DNA of 64,000 nucleotides from the NCBI GenBank assembly GCA_037349315.1, contig JBAIAC010000023.1, forward strand, positions 36,990,501-37,054,500. Direction: 5' to 3'. Position numbers and translations under genes: made by a program. The notes under the pieces are model-generated. The model was given only the letters and a program-made list of their open reading frames with translations, ran no database searches and was not told where the DNA came from. Source of the DNA: Chelydra serpentina (taxonomy: Eukaryota > Chordata > Testudines > Chelydridae). This document shows positions 37,401 through 47,708 of the stretch, in pieces; the first letter of the stretch is position 1; every line of letters begins with the position of its first letter.

Positions 37401-38149
37401 GTTTTACTCTTGAATAGTAGGGATTCAGAAGTATTATTAAGAATATTTCTTATTTCTATCTAATCCTTTTATTTATACTGAAGTTTGCAAACATCCTGAA
37501 AATGCCTGCAGCTATCATGCATTTTTAAAACATTTTGCAAGACCAAATGTACACAGGAAAAATCCATGTTCATTAGTGCCATTATTTGTAGGCAGAGTTT
37601 GAGTAGCTGTGAATGGGAACTGTACACAAATTACCTTAGTTGTGTGAACAAAAGTAGTCTATGTGAGTGCAAACGTGGCTTAGACCCAGGTGTGCAATTT
37701 GTGGGAGCAAACTTCTTTTACCATGTTTTAAAAACTTGGCCCTCGAGGTCTCCTTGTTGATTTGCAAACCTAAGTTCATACTTAACTTTTTGTCTACACA
37801 CACAACTGCCATTCATAAGCATGCAGGATAAAACACTGGTTATAGTATTTGTATCATGTAGCTACCTAATTAGAACCTACTCAAATGCACATTACCAGGG
37901 CTGACTTGCTTCATGACTACCTCAGACTAGCCACTAGAGTCTAACAGCAGCATTACAGCACATCATTTGATCAACATGTACCACTTTAGAGAACAAGATA
38001 GCGTTCTCTTTTTCCTGGTATCCTGCAGCCAGAACTAAGTGAGGCAGGACTTGTCTCACAGGATTTATCAGACTAATCTGATGCTTTCCTAACTTTTGCA
38101 AAGTGGCTTTGAATTTTCCCATCGTGTATGGGCATATGACAGTCTCCCT
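31413..38149. other. Unassigned DNA, one GC-richer patch
   Basis: No gene was supported. 35690-36260 is GC-richer and crossed by two overlapping frames (up to 78 codons), neither of recognised family. A small foldback (34209-34254) is listed separately. 32388-32412 contains a short direct repeat 'ctgctttctgca'. A T-run is at about 34417. Confidence 0.5.
34209..34254. repeat. Very short foldback repeat
   Basis: GGGCCAGATTTCCAG at the left is answered by CAACCTGGCCC at the right. It is a minimal member or deletion derivative of the GGGCC-ended foldback group. Confidence 0.45.
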
Positions 38150-38285
38150 GATGAATTCACAGATTTTAAGGCCAGAAGGGACCATTAGATCATCTGGTCT
38201 GAACTCCTGTATAACACAGGCCATAGAATTTCATCCAATTACTCCTGTGTTGAGCCCAATAACTTTCTGTTTGACTAAAGTATAT
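38150..38285 (-). mobile_element. CR1-related LINE 3' end fragment, reverse orientation
   Basis: The plus strand reads 'attcacagattttaaggcc', 'agaagggaccattagatcat' and 'ctcctgtataacacaggcc', the reverse of the tail seen at 23.9 kb. It is non-coding 3' UTR only, truncated. Confidence 0.65.
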
Positions 38286-38870
38286 CACCCAGCATACTTG
38301 TAAAGAGAAAAGTGAATTCATGAACCCTGCAAGGGTCACATCATGGGGTTTCTGCCTGGTGCTCTCAAGGTGGAAGGCAGTGTGTTGACTTACTGAGTGG
38401 CCTGCCACTCCATGGGGACATCAAGTTCCAACAGTGGGTCTGAAGAGAACTTGCCCTGCTCCTCCTACTTCTGTCCTAGTAGCACATTTCCATAAGGAAC
38501 CATACTGCTATTGACATCCATCTATCATAGCTATGCTTCACCTTCTCTTCAAGGGGAGCAGGGTCATAGACTGCAAGTTAATGCTACTCCCTTAGTAGAA
38601 GTACTAACTTTCATTGCCCGTTGAAGTGGAAATACTTGCGGGGAACACTTTTGTTGCACAGCTGTTACTTGTCTTACCACCTGCCAGCCTCAGCACCCCA
38701 GAGATAGGTGAGAAATTGGAGCGAAGGGTTTTCCTGGAGATTGGGATGAAGCCTGAAATCCCAGTCATGCTTTGCTTCCCCCTCCAGTGGCTTTGGGGCT
38801 TTTAGCAGCCACCACCATTTTTTCCCCCTGCTGCTTTGCTCCTCTCCACAGTGCAGAATGGCAGAGAGCT

Positions 38871-38992
38871 AGGATGACCAGATGTCCTGATTGTATAGGG
38901 ACAGTCCTGATATTTGGGGCTTTGTCTTATATAGGCACCTATTATCCCCCACTCCCTGTCCCGATTTTTCACACTTGCAGTCTGGTTACCTT
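38871..38992. mobile_element. Short MITE with (A)GGGTGACCAGA-type ends, copy A
   Basis: The left end AGGATGACCAGATGTCCTGA is answered by 'cagtctggttacctta' at the right. The body contains 'tatagggacagtcctgatat' and 'ggctttgtcttatatagg'. The bases outside the GG...CC ends are CTA and TTA, compatible with a decayed 3-bp TTA-type duplication. Copy B in opposite orientation lies at 40458. From general familiarity this is a common turtle interspersed element. Confidence 0.7.
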
Positions 38993-39482
38993 ACAGAGAG
39001 CATAGAGCCTATACACATTATTATAGCAGCATTACATTTTCTAGGTGAGTGAGCTGGTAATTTGTTGTATTACAAATTGCTTTTAGTTTCTGGTTATGTT
39101 TCTTAGCTAAAGGCTCTTAGTGAGTAAGCTGAACAATAGTAATAAGTTGAGAACTGGTTTATATTTTAATATGCAACAATGTTTGAAAAGCATTATCCTC
39201 TCTCTGCGGTGGAAAATCTATGGTCTGTTAGTCACAAACCCCTGGCTACAATGCTCAGATCAGGAATTTCTATTTCAGTTAATCAGTGGGAATTTTGGGG
39301 TGGTGTTCAGTGCAGCCTGTACTGCACTTTCTATGTTATGTTTGTCATGCAGAAAATCACTCTGAGATTAGAATAGGAGGTCTGAGTAATGCAGGGCACT
39401 GGAGATCATTTAATGCATATGTGAGGTTATAATTTTATCTGATAGAACAAACACAGAGGTAAACCCCTTGGATAGATAAACC

Positions 39483-40369
39483 CAGGGCCGACGAGAGGCG
39501 GGGAAGCTGGTACAAATTACCGGGGCCTGGTGTTCCGGAAGGGGGTCTGAGGCCTGACTATGTTGCATATGTTTTTGTCTTTCTCGGCAGTATCATTAGT
39601 TGTTGATTGTTTTTGACATCCATTGTAAAATCGGTGAATTTCAAAGAAAATAATAATGATATGCAAAATGTGGTCGGATATCAGCCAATATAGACTCTAA
39701 TCAACCAAAGAACTACTAATTACATATTATGAACAGAATATAATTATATTTTAATGTAATTCTTAACAAAATATATATTTCATGTTCAATGCACGCACAA
39801 TTCTGAATAACGGCTTGCGAACTTGTGCCGTGAACCGAGCATTTCCGACTCTATACGAACATTCGCTTCTGCACGTTGAGAATATGACAGTGCAGTCTCA
39901 TCTTATTATGCGCAGTCGCATTTGTATGTTTTCGTAAGTGAACACCGTGCAAATATAACAAAGTTGTTGTGTGATACACATTGTGTTGTGTTACACATAC
40001 AAGTTTAACGTTTAAAGTGTATGGTTAGTTCAGCAACGATCGTGTGGGTGCTTATATTATTGATATTAGTCATTAGGATCTTAATATTCTCAACAGGTAC
40101 AAATATTATCATATTTATTATTAACATAAAAATGAGATCACGCATTTATTTTATACTGCAGTGAATTTAAAATAACTATAATACATTTTTTAATTTTGGA
40201 TAACACTTTTTTTACCTCTTTTCAATTCTTACCATGGATTATCATCACAAACCTGGTGCAAAAAACCAGAAAGAACAAAAAGAAAGAGAGAAAAGAGCTG
40301 CTGTGGGTGTAAACATTTGTAGCCGGTCCACCCTTGCTGGGGGGCCCCAACCCGCTCTCGGCAGCCCTG
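39483..40369 (+). mobile_element. hAT DNA transposon, internally deleted, perfect 8-bp target duplication
   Basis: The ends are imperfect TIRs of about 19 bp: CAGGGCCGACGAGAGGCGGG at the left, and the reverse complement of the right end is CAGGGCTGCCGAGAGCGGG. Both sides carry the identical 8-bp target duplication GATAAACC (39475-39482 and 40370-40377), diagnostic of hAT insertion. The 887-bp body includes a CpG-containing stretch (about 39790-39930) not yet decayed, which with the perfect duplication suggests a fairly recent insertion. A Kozak-context ATG near the right end opens a short transposase-like N-terminus, so this looks like a deletion derivative of an autonomous element. Confidence 0.9.
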
Positions 40370-40374
40370 GATAA
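40234..40374 (+). CDS. Truncated N-terminus of a probable hAT transposase (46 codons)
   Basis: An ATG in perfect context (ACCATGG) opens a 46-residue frame. Residues 1-21 are basic and begin MDYHHKPGAKNQKEQ, followed by KERE and KR pairs. That resembles the lysine-rich start of hAT transposases related to ZMYM/TTF-type proteins (inference from character, not a search). From about residue 30 the frame runs through the terminal inverted repeat, and the stop codon TAA (40372-40374) lies in the duplicated target site. The dimerisation, zinc-finger and catalytic parts are all missing, presumably removed by an internal deletion. It would be non-functional as an enzyme. Confidence 0.5.
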   Translation: MDYHHKPGAKNQKEQKEREKRAAVGVNICSRSTLAGGPQPALGSPG

Positions 40375-40457
40375 ACCACAGCTACAGCTTCTTATGTGTC
40401 TAGATGGAAGGGTGGTAACAAACCTTCTGGCACTATGATGTTGGCTTTCCCCACCAA

Positions 40458-40565
40458 GGGTGACTTGATAGCAAGTGTGAAAAATCAGGAAACTTTTTTT
40501 GCAGGTAGGGGTATAGTTTTCTATGTAAGACAAAGCCCCTAATATATCGGAACATCTGGTCACCC
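40458..40565. mobile_element. Short MITE with GGGTGAC ends, copy B (opposite orientation)
   Basis: This is the reverse of copy A: it begins GGGTGACTTGATAGCAAGTG and ends ACATCTGGTCACCC. It shares 'caaagcccctaatat' with the complement of the A body. Inner sequence is more diverged and contains an added T-run. Copies A and B flank the hAT element on either side as an inverted pair. Confidence 0.7.
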
Positions 40566-41149
40566 TATCCCCATCTCTTCCTCCTGGCTTGTTCATGTAA
40601 TAATTAAATATCATTATTTGGGGGTGGGGGGAGAAATCACAGTGGCTCGATCCTGTGAGATATTGAGCTCCTTATGAGATATGCTGCGTGCCTGTGCTCC
40701 CAGAGGATGCTCAATGGAAGCTCTGCACATATTGTGAAATAGATTTTTCAGCAAAACTCCTAAATGATTTCAGTGGGGAGTCCTAAAAATCGATGGCACG
40801 ATATAGCCCAGGTGTACAGACAAAAGGCATGTGACAGGCAGGGCAAAATGAATATCAAAGGCACTACAGTTATTAAGTATCTCCATAAAACTCACCAGAA
40901 CCAGAATAATACCACCCCAAGAGGCATCTAAGTTTTGAAAGCAAGGCTAATGTGTCAAATGCTGCCATACATCTGTATAAAGAGAACTGTTTTCCCAGCT
41001 CAAGACTCAGGTATTCAACTACATTAGCCACTTCAAAGGGACATGCTTTTATTTCAGTCAGTGGATATGACACATCAAAAACCATGATACATCAGTCCTC
41101 AGTCCACAGTTCAGTGACATGCGCCATAACTTGCAGTATTTTATGCTGA

Positions 41150-42010
41150 GAAAACAACTTAATTCATAGTACAGTCAATAGCTGTCTTCCAGGATGAAAT
41201 GAAGAGACAGACTTCAGCATCTAAACTGCACGAGTCTGATGTTAGCACAGACAGCAGGAAGAAAGTTTATCTTTGACTTATCTATTGATTTATTTTTAGT
41301 TTAAAGTTTTGTGCTGCTTTATATTGTTTATGGAACACACAGAACTACCTGTGCAATTAAAAGAAGGTGGACAATTAAAATAAATAATTCATATACGAAT
41401 TATTCAATTCATAGATTTTTATGGTATTGTTTTTCTTTCCTGATACCCTGTCTCAAAGCTTTCTGCATCAGAGATGTGTTTATCTTGATCCCACGGTTAC
41501 CAGGGGGATGAATTCTGAGGAAAGAAGTCTTCAAAGCTTCTCTCCTTTCTCATGGCTCATTTTGTCCGGTACAGAGTACCAAATGTAGACAGCGAGTGCA
41601 ATAAAACAGCAGGGCCATGGAGATGTAAAAGAATCTTTGTATTTTACAGGTAGGCTAAGAACTTCACAGGAAATCTTTGCTATGCAATTGCGTCAGCTCT
41701 GCAGGAGAACAGAACAATTTCTAAGAGTTTGACAGCTTTTTCCATGGGGGATTTGGTGGGTAGATGGTTATGAGAAAACACTTCTGTATGGAGCCTTCTC
41801 TTCTCTTCTTTCGTTGTTCAGACTCTTGAGCCACGGCTGGAGGCCACATGGGAGTGTACTAGCTAAGAGGACACCCGAGTAAAAGACAAATGAAAGAGAT
41901 GAGGAAAAGTAGGCCAAGGGGAAATATAAAATGGATGAAGCACTGCTTGCTTCTGAACACTCAGAGGAGAAAATACTTTTCAGGGAGAGAGAATATACAG
42001 TAGCATGATT
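41150..42010. other. Unassigned DNA
   Basis: No gene or recognisable repeat; ordinary mixed-composition sequence leading into a CR1 fragment. Confidence 0.45.
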
Positions 42011-42019
42011 TTCTAACGG

Positions 42020-42346
42020 ATGGTCAGAGATATTATAGCTCTGGTACCATGGAGTACTGTGGAAAGGGATCTAGGAGTTATAATGAATTACAAGCTAAAT
42101 ATGAGTCAACAGTGTAACACTGTTGCCAAAAAAGCGAACATCCCTCTGGGATATATTAGCAGGAGCGTTGTATACAAGACACAAGAAGTAATCCGTCCAC
42201 TCGACTGCGCTCAGATAAGGCGTTGGCTGGAGTATTGTGTCCAGGTCTGGGTGCCACATTTCGAAAAAGATGTGAACAAATTGGAGAAAGTCCAAAGAAG
42301 AGCAACAAAAATGATTAAAGGTCTAGAAAACATGAATTGCATCTGA
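42020..42346 (+). pseudogene. CR1 LINE ORF2 fragment (RT C-terminal region), diverged
   Basis: The plus-strand frame carries 'DLGVIMNYKLNMSQQC', 'VAKKANIPLGYISRSV' and 'LEYCVQVWVPHFEKDV', then 'LEKVQRRATKMIKGLEN', the same CR1 ORF2 segment as in the 9.8-10.7 kb and 57.5 kb copies. It breaks off after the RRATK region without reaching the 3' UTR, so it is truncated at both ends. Divergence from the other copies suggests an older CR1 subfamily. Confidence 0.88.
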
Positions 42347-45300
42347 TTAAGAATTAATTTATCTAGCTGCTGCCCATGCAAAACATTCTCAAGGTTCCAG
42401 CTGCAGAATTTTTCTGAGGAATACGTTAGCTGGAGCTTCTTCATATCCTCTGTTTGTAAAGCTTAGCAGTCATAATCCTGAGAATTAAAGTTTTAAAAAT
42501 GAGTGATTCAGCTTAGATAATGAAGCTTTTTTGCCACTCAGGTTAGTGAAAAGTCTCAGGAAGTGTGACATTTTATTTCTCCAGGGCAGTTTTTTTATTT
42601 AAAAGGCCAGTTAGGAGTGAGATGCAGAAACTGAAGAAAATATGAATCTGGAAACTTAAAAGCCTCTTTCTATTGTACTGCCACACTTCAGCAATGCACA
42701 CTCAGTTTCCTGTAATCATCTTACCCATCTTGCTTTCCTAAATATACACACGCTTGTAAATCCACTGGAAGACTTCAGTTGCAAAATGACACTCCTAACT
42801 CTCAGAGTGTGTGGGATTTATGCTGCAGGGTTATTTCACCCCATCACATAAGTAAATCACTAAATCGGGGGTAAAACTTTTACAGAACAAACAGGACCTT
42901 GCTTTTTAGGGCCAAAGGGCCCCACAGAGTCAAATATGGAATTCAATATATTTACCTCTAGGTTTCCCCTGCATAAAGGAATCTCCTATGTTGCCACCCT
43001 AGCTCTCAGAGTATGGGGTATAGCTGGGGGAACAGGGGAGTGGCCTGCACCCTGGTGATCCCTGGTTGTTGGAATGGTCCCTTGGGGGCCATTGGCAACA
43101 GCTTTGAGGTTGCTTTAATCTACTTCAGAGACTGGATCAAAACAGAAATGACCTCAGGGTCACACGGCCAGGAAGGTGGGCTTATACTCCCTGCTCTTGT
43201 CTTGGGTGTGAAACAGTCCTGTTGGCGTGAATGGAGAGTTCTGATTTGGTAATGCTTTACATGCAGAGAATCAGGCCCACGGTCTGAGACTTGATGCTTA
43301 CACCACTAAGCCATCTCCTCCAAGAAGCGTACATTTTATCCGTTCTCCATGTGATCAATACTTGTGCAAACAAAAAAGGCAAATCTCCCCCTCCCCCCAG
43401 CTAGGCGGAATTTTCCCCCCTTTGTGTAATGCGGTGCAACTACTTGACTATATATAGATCACTGCTATGGCCTGGCACTGGATCTTTCAGGCCAGCTGGT
43501 TTCTATGCCTCCTTTTCTGACATCCTGCCAGTGAGTGCTGACACTATATTTTTAAAGCTCTTTGCAGAGGTCCGTGTATTGACAGAGATTAAAGTTCATT
43601 TTGGAGCTAGAGAGATATATTTTAAAATGTCAAGGGCTCTTTTTTTCCTCCCCCACAACCTATGCCTGGCTTTATCCAGTTCTTTGGCACCTTCTGAAAC
43701 TAATTGGGTCTCTTGGCACATCACATTGCGTGGCTCTGCAGCCTCATGCTCATTATAAATTCAGCTGACCCTTTTTAGAAGACTTAGGTGTTAAGAGAAC
43801 TCACCTGGGAATCTGCTTCTTCCTTTGGAAGGCCAGGTGCCTTGTTCCTCCTAATTCTGTGTAATTTCACACAAACTGTATTTTGTTGAGCTGGTTAGTC
43901 TCACGTATCTGCTGTTTGATCAAAGGAAGTTTCTTTGCAAGGAGAATTAAATTGTATTTTTCCTACATTATACTTTAAATGAGTTTTAATATGTAAGGCC
44001 CTGATCCAGCCATAGAGAGAGTCCCACTGAAGTCAGTGGGAGGATTAGGGCCTAAAACTTCATAGCAAGGCTGAGGCAGATTCCTGAGACGCTGAAAGCT
44101 AAAATACAGCCCTTGTCTTCTAGAACCATGCTTGGGTGCCATAATGGAGCCATATCAGCTGCACGTTGTTCGCCAGAGTCATTCTCCCATTGCAATAGCT
44201 GGCTGCTGCAGACATGGGTATGGTCATCGCCCTGTGCCATCTTCACCCCTCAAGGGATGGCTAGTACAGGAGATTATAGGGAACACAAAAATTGCTGATC
44301 CCTTGTACCACCTATCTTTTGAGCACCTACCCCATGCCCAGCCACAATCTGGCTCTTAATACTGTGTGCAGGTTTTGTATTTGGTAACAGGGAGAAGTGA
44401 GAGTGAAGTACCAGAGTGGTGCTAAAATAAAACCAGTGAATATTCTAAGCCAGACAGACTTTATGGACTCCTGCCTATAGGCCACACAACCCCCTGGAGG
44501 TGGGTTCTGGGAACTCTGGCTATTGGGCCATGCTGCCCTGTAAAGGTGGGCCACTCTGAGGTGTGTCTCACTCTTCATGGGCGGCAATAAGCTGGTAGCT
44601 ACTCTAACACTGTTGGAGTTCATCTCCCTCTCTGGATGCTCCTAAGCCTTTCCTGCCAAAGAGATCTTCTGTCCCTGGCTCAGAAAGACGCGTCTGAAAA
44701 GAACAACTTTTCTGTTTGCTACAGAGTGTACCAAGTGGTATTATTTCATGGGCAGAGGAGGGCCCAGACCACCTCTCTAAGGGCTTAATTTCTCACAGTG
44801 TTCTCTTTGAAATTACTGCAATCAAACAAGATGCATTTTAAACATGATGTGTTGCATTTTAGTGTCTAAACTTTTGATATAATGTGGGTGATTGCAGACA
44901 CAGGGACTGAAGCTGTTTGCCGTTAGCTAAAGAGCCCTGATTCTGATCTCTCTTACACTGATTTTAAACTCCTTTGATTTCACTCCTGATTTACACCAGT
45001 CAGCGAGTGCAGGTTCTGGGTTTTGGTCTCTGCATTGCATTTGATGGGTTTTTGTGGGATTTTCATCAGGATTTTGCCAATTATCTATTGACTACTACAC
45101 AGAAGTAAATTCTTGAAAGTTCACATGCTGTTCAAATGATGATTAACTTTTTTTTTTTTTTGGCTATCAATTTGTCCTTCTCTGTCTTTAAGCTTTTCTG
45201 TATCAGTGTCACTAAAAACAATTATTTTAAAAAATGATAATTATTACAGGGTACTGCAAAAGTTTCTTATTTCCAAGAAGCATCAGAAACAGCTCATTGA

Positions 45301-45650
45301 TCCTCTTGTCAGTAAGCTCCACAATGCAAAGTAATTATCATTTCCTTTTTATGTGGGATAATTTATTTCAGTGGAAATGTTCAAAGTTTAGAAGAACCGA
45401 CTTCAGTCAGAGTTTTAATTAGTGACTTTTGCATTTGGTTCCCTGCTTCCATTTGCAAAACTGCTGGATGAGACAGCCTCTTGATCACTCTCGCTGTGCC
45501 AGGATGTTACTGAATGCCTATTTGCATTTTCAAGAAGAAAGCCAAAAGAGAAAATCTACCAGCAGTGTACTTGTAGCATAGTCAGCAGTCCTTTCCATGA
45601 CTGGGATAGGCCAGCACACAGGGTGACCCCCTTTGTGATGATACGAAGCA
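42347..45650. other. Unassigned DNA
   Basis: No gene was supported. A tRNA-like reversed SINE head is possible at 43250-43315 ('tgatgcttacaccactaagcc'). A small foldback (43996-44053) is listed. A C-run lies near 43388 and a T-run near 45149. Frames up to 109 codons (43429-43758) have no recognised motif. Confidence 0.5.
43996..44053. repeat. Short foldback repeat
   Basis: AGGCCCTGATCC at the left pairs with GGATTAGGGCCT at the right, around the centre 'cccactgaagtcagtggg', itself a perfect palindrome-like hairpin. It belongs to the GGCCCTGAT-ended group. Confidence 0.65.
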
Positions 45651-45778
45651 TCCCTATTCAGGAAAGCGCATAAGCATGTGATTAATTTTAAGCACATGCT
45701 TAAGTCACGCTGACATCAAGGGGACTCAAGCACATACTAATAGTTAAGCATTTGCTTAAGGGCTTTCCTGACTTGGGG
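45651..45778. repeat. Palindromic foldback repeat, second copy of the 15.2-kb family
   Basis: 'cctattcaggaaagcgcata' at the left and the reverse complement of 'agggctttcctgacttgg' at the right pair. Inside, 'aagcatgtgattaatttta' and 'tagttaagcatttgcttaag' pair again. The overall order matches the copy at 15195-15329. Confidence 0.65.
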
Positions 45779-45888
45779 GTCTATGTTAATAAGTCAGCCA
45801 TGGAGCCCAAGAGAATCGAAGGGTCTGTCAAGGTGCAATAACCCAAGTAAAAAATCCTGTTTATATTCATAATAACTAAGTGCTATCT

Positions 45889-46236
45889 CAGTGATACTCA
45901 GATCTCGGTGGTTCAGGAGCCAAATTAGCAATCAACATTACCCAAAAGAGCCACACTAGAGTGAATTCATTGTTTCATTTACTACAGTACTATATATTCA
46001 TATTTAAACAATATGATGGAAAATATTTATTATTCTCACAGCAAAATGACTGACCAAGCATTATGATGTATAATCAGCAGTTGGTTAATAACATAGCAAA
46101 AGCATCCTGATTGGTTAATAACTTAGATTGGTTAATAATTAAATCTTACAGCATTTTAATGTCATGTGCTGCAAAGAGCCACAGGAGACACATTAGAGAG
46201 ACTTGCGGCTGGCAAGCCTCAGTCTGAGTACCACTG
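45889..46236. mobile_element. hAT-type non-autonomous transposon
   Basis: Ends are CAGTGATACTCAGA and, reverse-complemented, CAGTGGTACTCAGA (13 of 14 identical). Flanking octamers TGCTATCT (45881-45888) and TCCTATCT (46237-46244) match at 7 of 8, the hAT duplication size. The 348-bp body has no coding potential and contains a repeated 'ttggttaataa' segment three times (46081-46140). Confidence 0.88.
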
Positions 46237-47299
46237 TCCTATCTCTTCTTTACTATGATGGACATTATAGCAAGGTAGACTCCTCTACCTTCTGCAGACC
46301 TATACAATGTGCCCTGCCTCTAATTTTATTTCAGATTTAATAATGGCATTGGATAAAATCCTTGCTCTTTCTTCCTTTCATCCTGGCAGACCTAGGATTG
46401 CCTTCCTGCACTGCCACCCAGGAAACTACGCTTGACAGAGCCTTAAGAAAATCTTATGAATAGTTTTTAATGTTGGTGAGAGGGGTAGGAAAGTATTTAT
46501 GCAGTTTCCCTGAGTACTTGCCTTGAAGGTGCATTCTGGCAAGTTGCCTTCTTTTAAAATAGCCAATGCTAACAGCAATGGGCCAAAACATTAAAACAAA
46601 TTGGGAATATGGCACTGGCACATGGAATATAAAGCCCATACAGCATGACTGCCCTGAAGAAGTGAGCTGCTGCATATTAGGTCTGGACTCAGAGGAAAAA
46701 CAGCTGTGTAGGAACATAAATGCACTGGATATGTAAAAGCACTCGCCTTGAGAGGCTGAGTAATTAGGTATCTGAAAGGGGAATGGTGTAAGAACCTGCT
46801 TCCTCTGACTGAGCTCATATGCACACACTGAGCACAGCCATACACTGCGAACTGCAAGAAGAGCTTTTATGATGTTTGCCTGTCCTTCTGCCCAGCCCCT
46901 CTCTCTATGTAGCAAAACCGTACCAGTCCTACTGTGGTCAGAGGCCCTTGTCCCCACGGAGGGCAAGGTTTGCTTGTGCACCAGCCTCTGAAAATGTTCC
47001 CTTAATTGCTGACAGTTGCTCTGCTGTCTGAAGCTTTGCTCTGGACTAGTCTGTCACTTTGATTAATATTTCAGAGGATGTTCTCCAGAATCAAGGCTAA
47101 TGATCTAAGATCAGTCTGGGTTACAAAACAAAGATCTTTGACACATTCGGAAATTGATGGCAAAAGAGGATGTTGGTACAACGGCATGACTCTTTAATGG
47201 AAGGAAATGCTCTGTGGCCTGGGTTTTAATACACATGCCAATTATATATAAATTATAAGCATGAAAGATCATTTCACTGTTACGTAAGTCATGTCATTG

Positions 47300-47385
47300 T
47301 CACTGATCGGTCCATCAGCCCTCACAGAGAGAGCGCCGATCACAACACATCGGATGCGTTGTTCTAGCCAGTCCTCCAACTACCC
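47300..47385 (-). pseudogene. Possible 3' part of the 7SL-derived copy
   Basis: Beyond the SINE insertion, the minus strand shows weak 7SL-like order: 'gtagttggaggactggc' could correspond to the GTTGCC...GGAGGGG...CCGGCC part of the S domain, and 'tgttgtgatcggcgc' followed by 'tgtgagggc' to the GATCGCGCC...TGTGAATAGCC part. The similarity is poor and needs alignment; it is listed separately from the strong 5' part. Confidence 0.35.
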
Positions 47386-47571
47386 TTGGGGGGAGGGGTA
47401 GCTCAGTGGTTTGAGCATTGGTCTGCTAAACCCAGGGTTGTGAGTTCAATCCTTGAGGGGGCCATTTAGGGATCTGGGGCAAAAATTGGGGATTGGTCCT
47501 GCTTTGAGCAGGGGGTTGGACTAGATGACCTCCTAAGGTCCCTTCCAACCCTGATATTCTATGATTCTATT
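47386..47571 (+). mobile_element. tRNA-derived SINE with CR1-type tail (tortoise Pol III/Cry-like)
   Basis: The head is tRNA-like, with an A box (TAGCTCAGTGG, 47399-47409) and a B box (GAGTTCAATCC, 47442-47452) for Pol III transcription. A short unrelated body follows. From about 47491 it is near-identical to the CR1 3' end (GGTCCTGCTTTGAGCAGGG through ATTCTATGATTCTAT). SINEs of this structure are known from cryptodiran turtles and are mobilised by the CR1 machinery through the shared tail. A 6-bp duplication CTACCC (47380-47385 and 47572-47577) flanks it. It is inserted within or beside a 7SL-derived sequence. Confidence 0.92.
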
Positions 47572-47577
47572 CTACCC

Positions 47578-47708
47578 GCCGGCCAAGCTGTCAGTAGCAC
47601 TGGACACCCGATTGACATAGTGCACAGCAGCCTAGAACTTCTGAGTGATCTGCCAAATGCAGCCTCCCAAGCAGCTGGGATTAGAGGCACGCGCCACCAC
47701 ACTGGGCT
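47578..47708 (-). pseudogene. 7SL (SRP) RNA-derived pseudogene, 5' and S-domain part
   Basis: Read on the minus strand, this follows the 5' half of 7SL, the RNA scaffold of the signal recognition particle. It contains GGTGGCGCGTGCCT (47698-47685), then 'taatcccagctgcttgggagg', 'gatcactcag', 'aagttctaggctgctgtgc', 'actatgtcaa' and TCGGGTGTCC (to 47602). The last segment belongs to the 7SL S domain and is absent from primate Alu and rodent B1, so this is a 7SL copy rather than an Alu contaminant. Substitutions at the extreme 5' end (GCCGGGCGC is altered to GCCCAGTGT) and loss of the downstream sequence at the SINE junction argue for a dead retrocopy. Confidence 0.82.

Noticed and set aside
38103..38303. 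Frames on both strands near 38.1-38.3 kb
   Set aside because: They translate a CR1-related 3' untranslated tail.
11903..45778. CRISPR array
   Set aside because: The recurring short palindromes are dispersed, differ in body and are not regularly spaced; the genome is vertebrate.
47397..47460. Functional tRNA gene
   Set aside because: The A and B boxes belong to a SINE head; the cloverleaf is degenerate and the sequence continues into a CR1-type tail.
47640..47708. Alu-like sequence suggesting human contamination
   Set aside because: The matching region continues into 7SL S-domain sequence (TCGGGTGTCC) that Alu lacks, and the SINE beside it is a turtle-type element with a CR1 tail.
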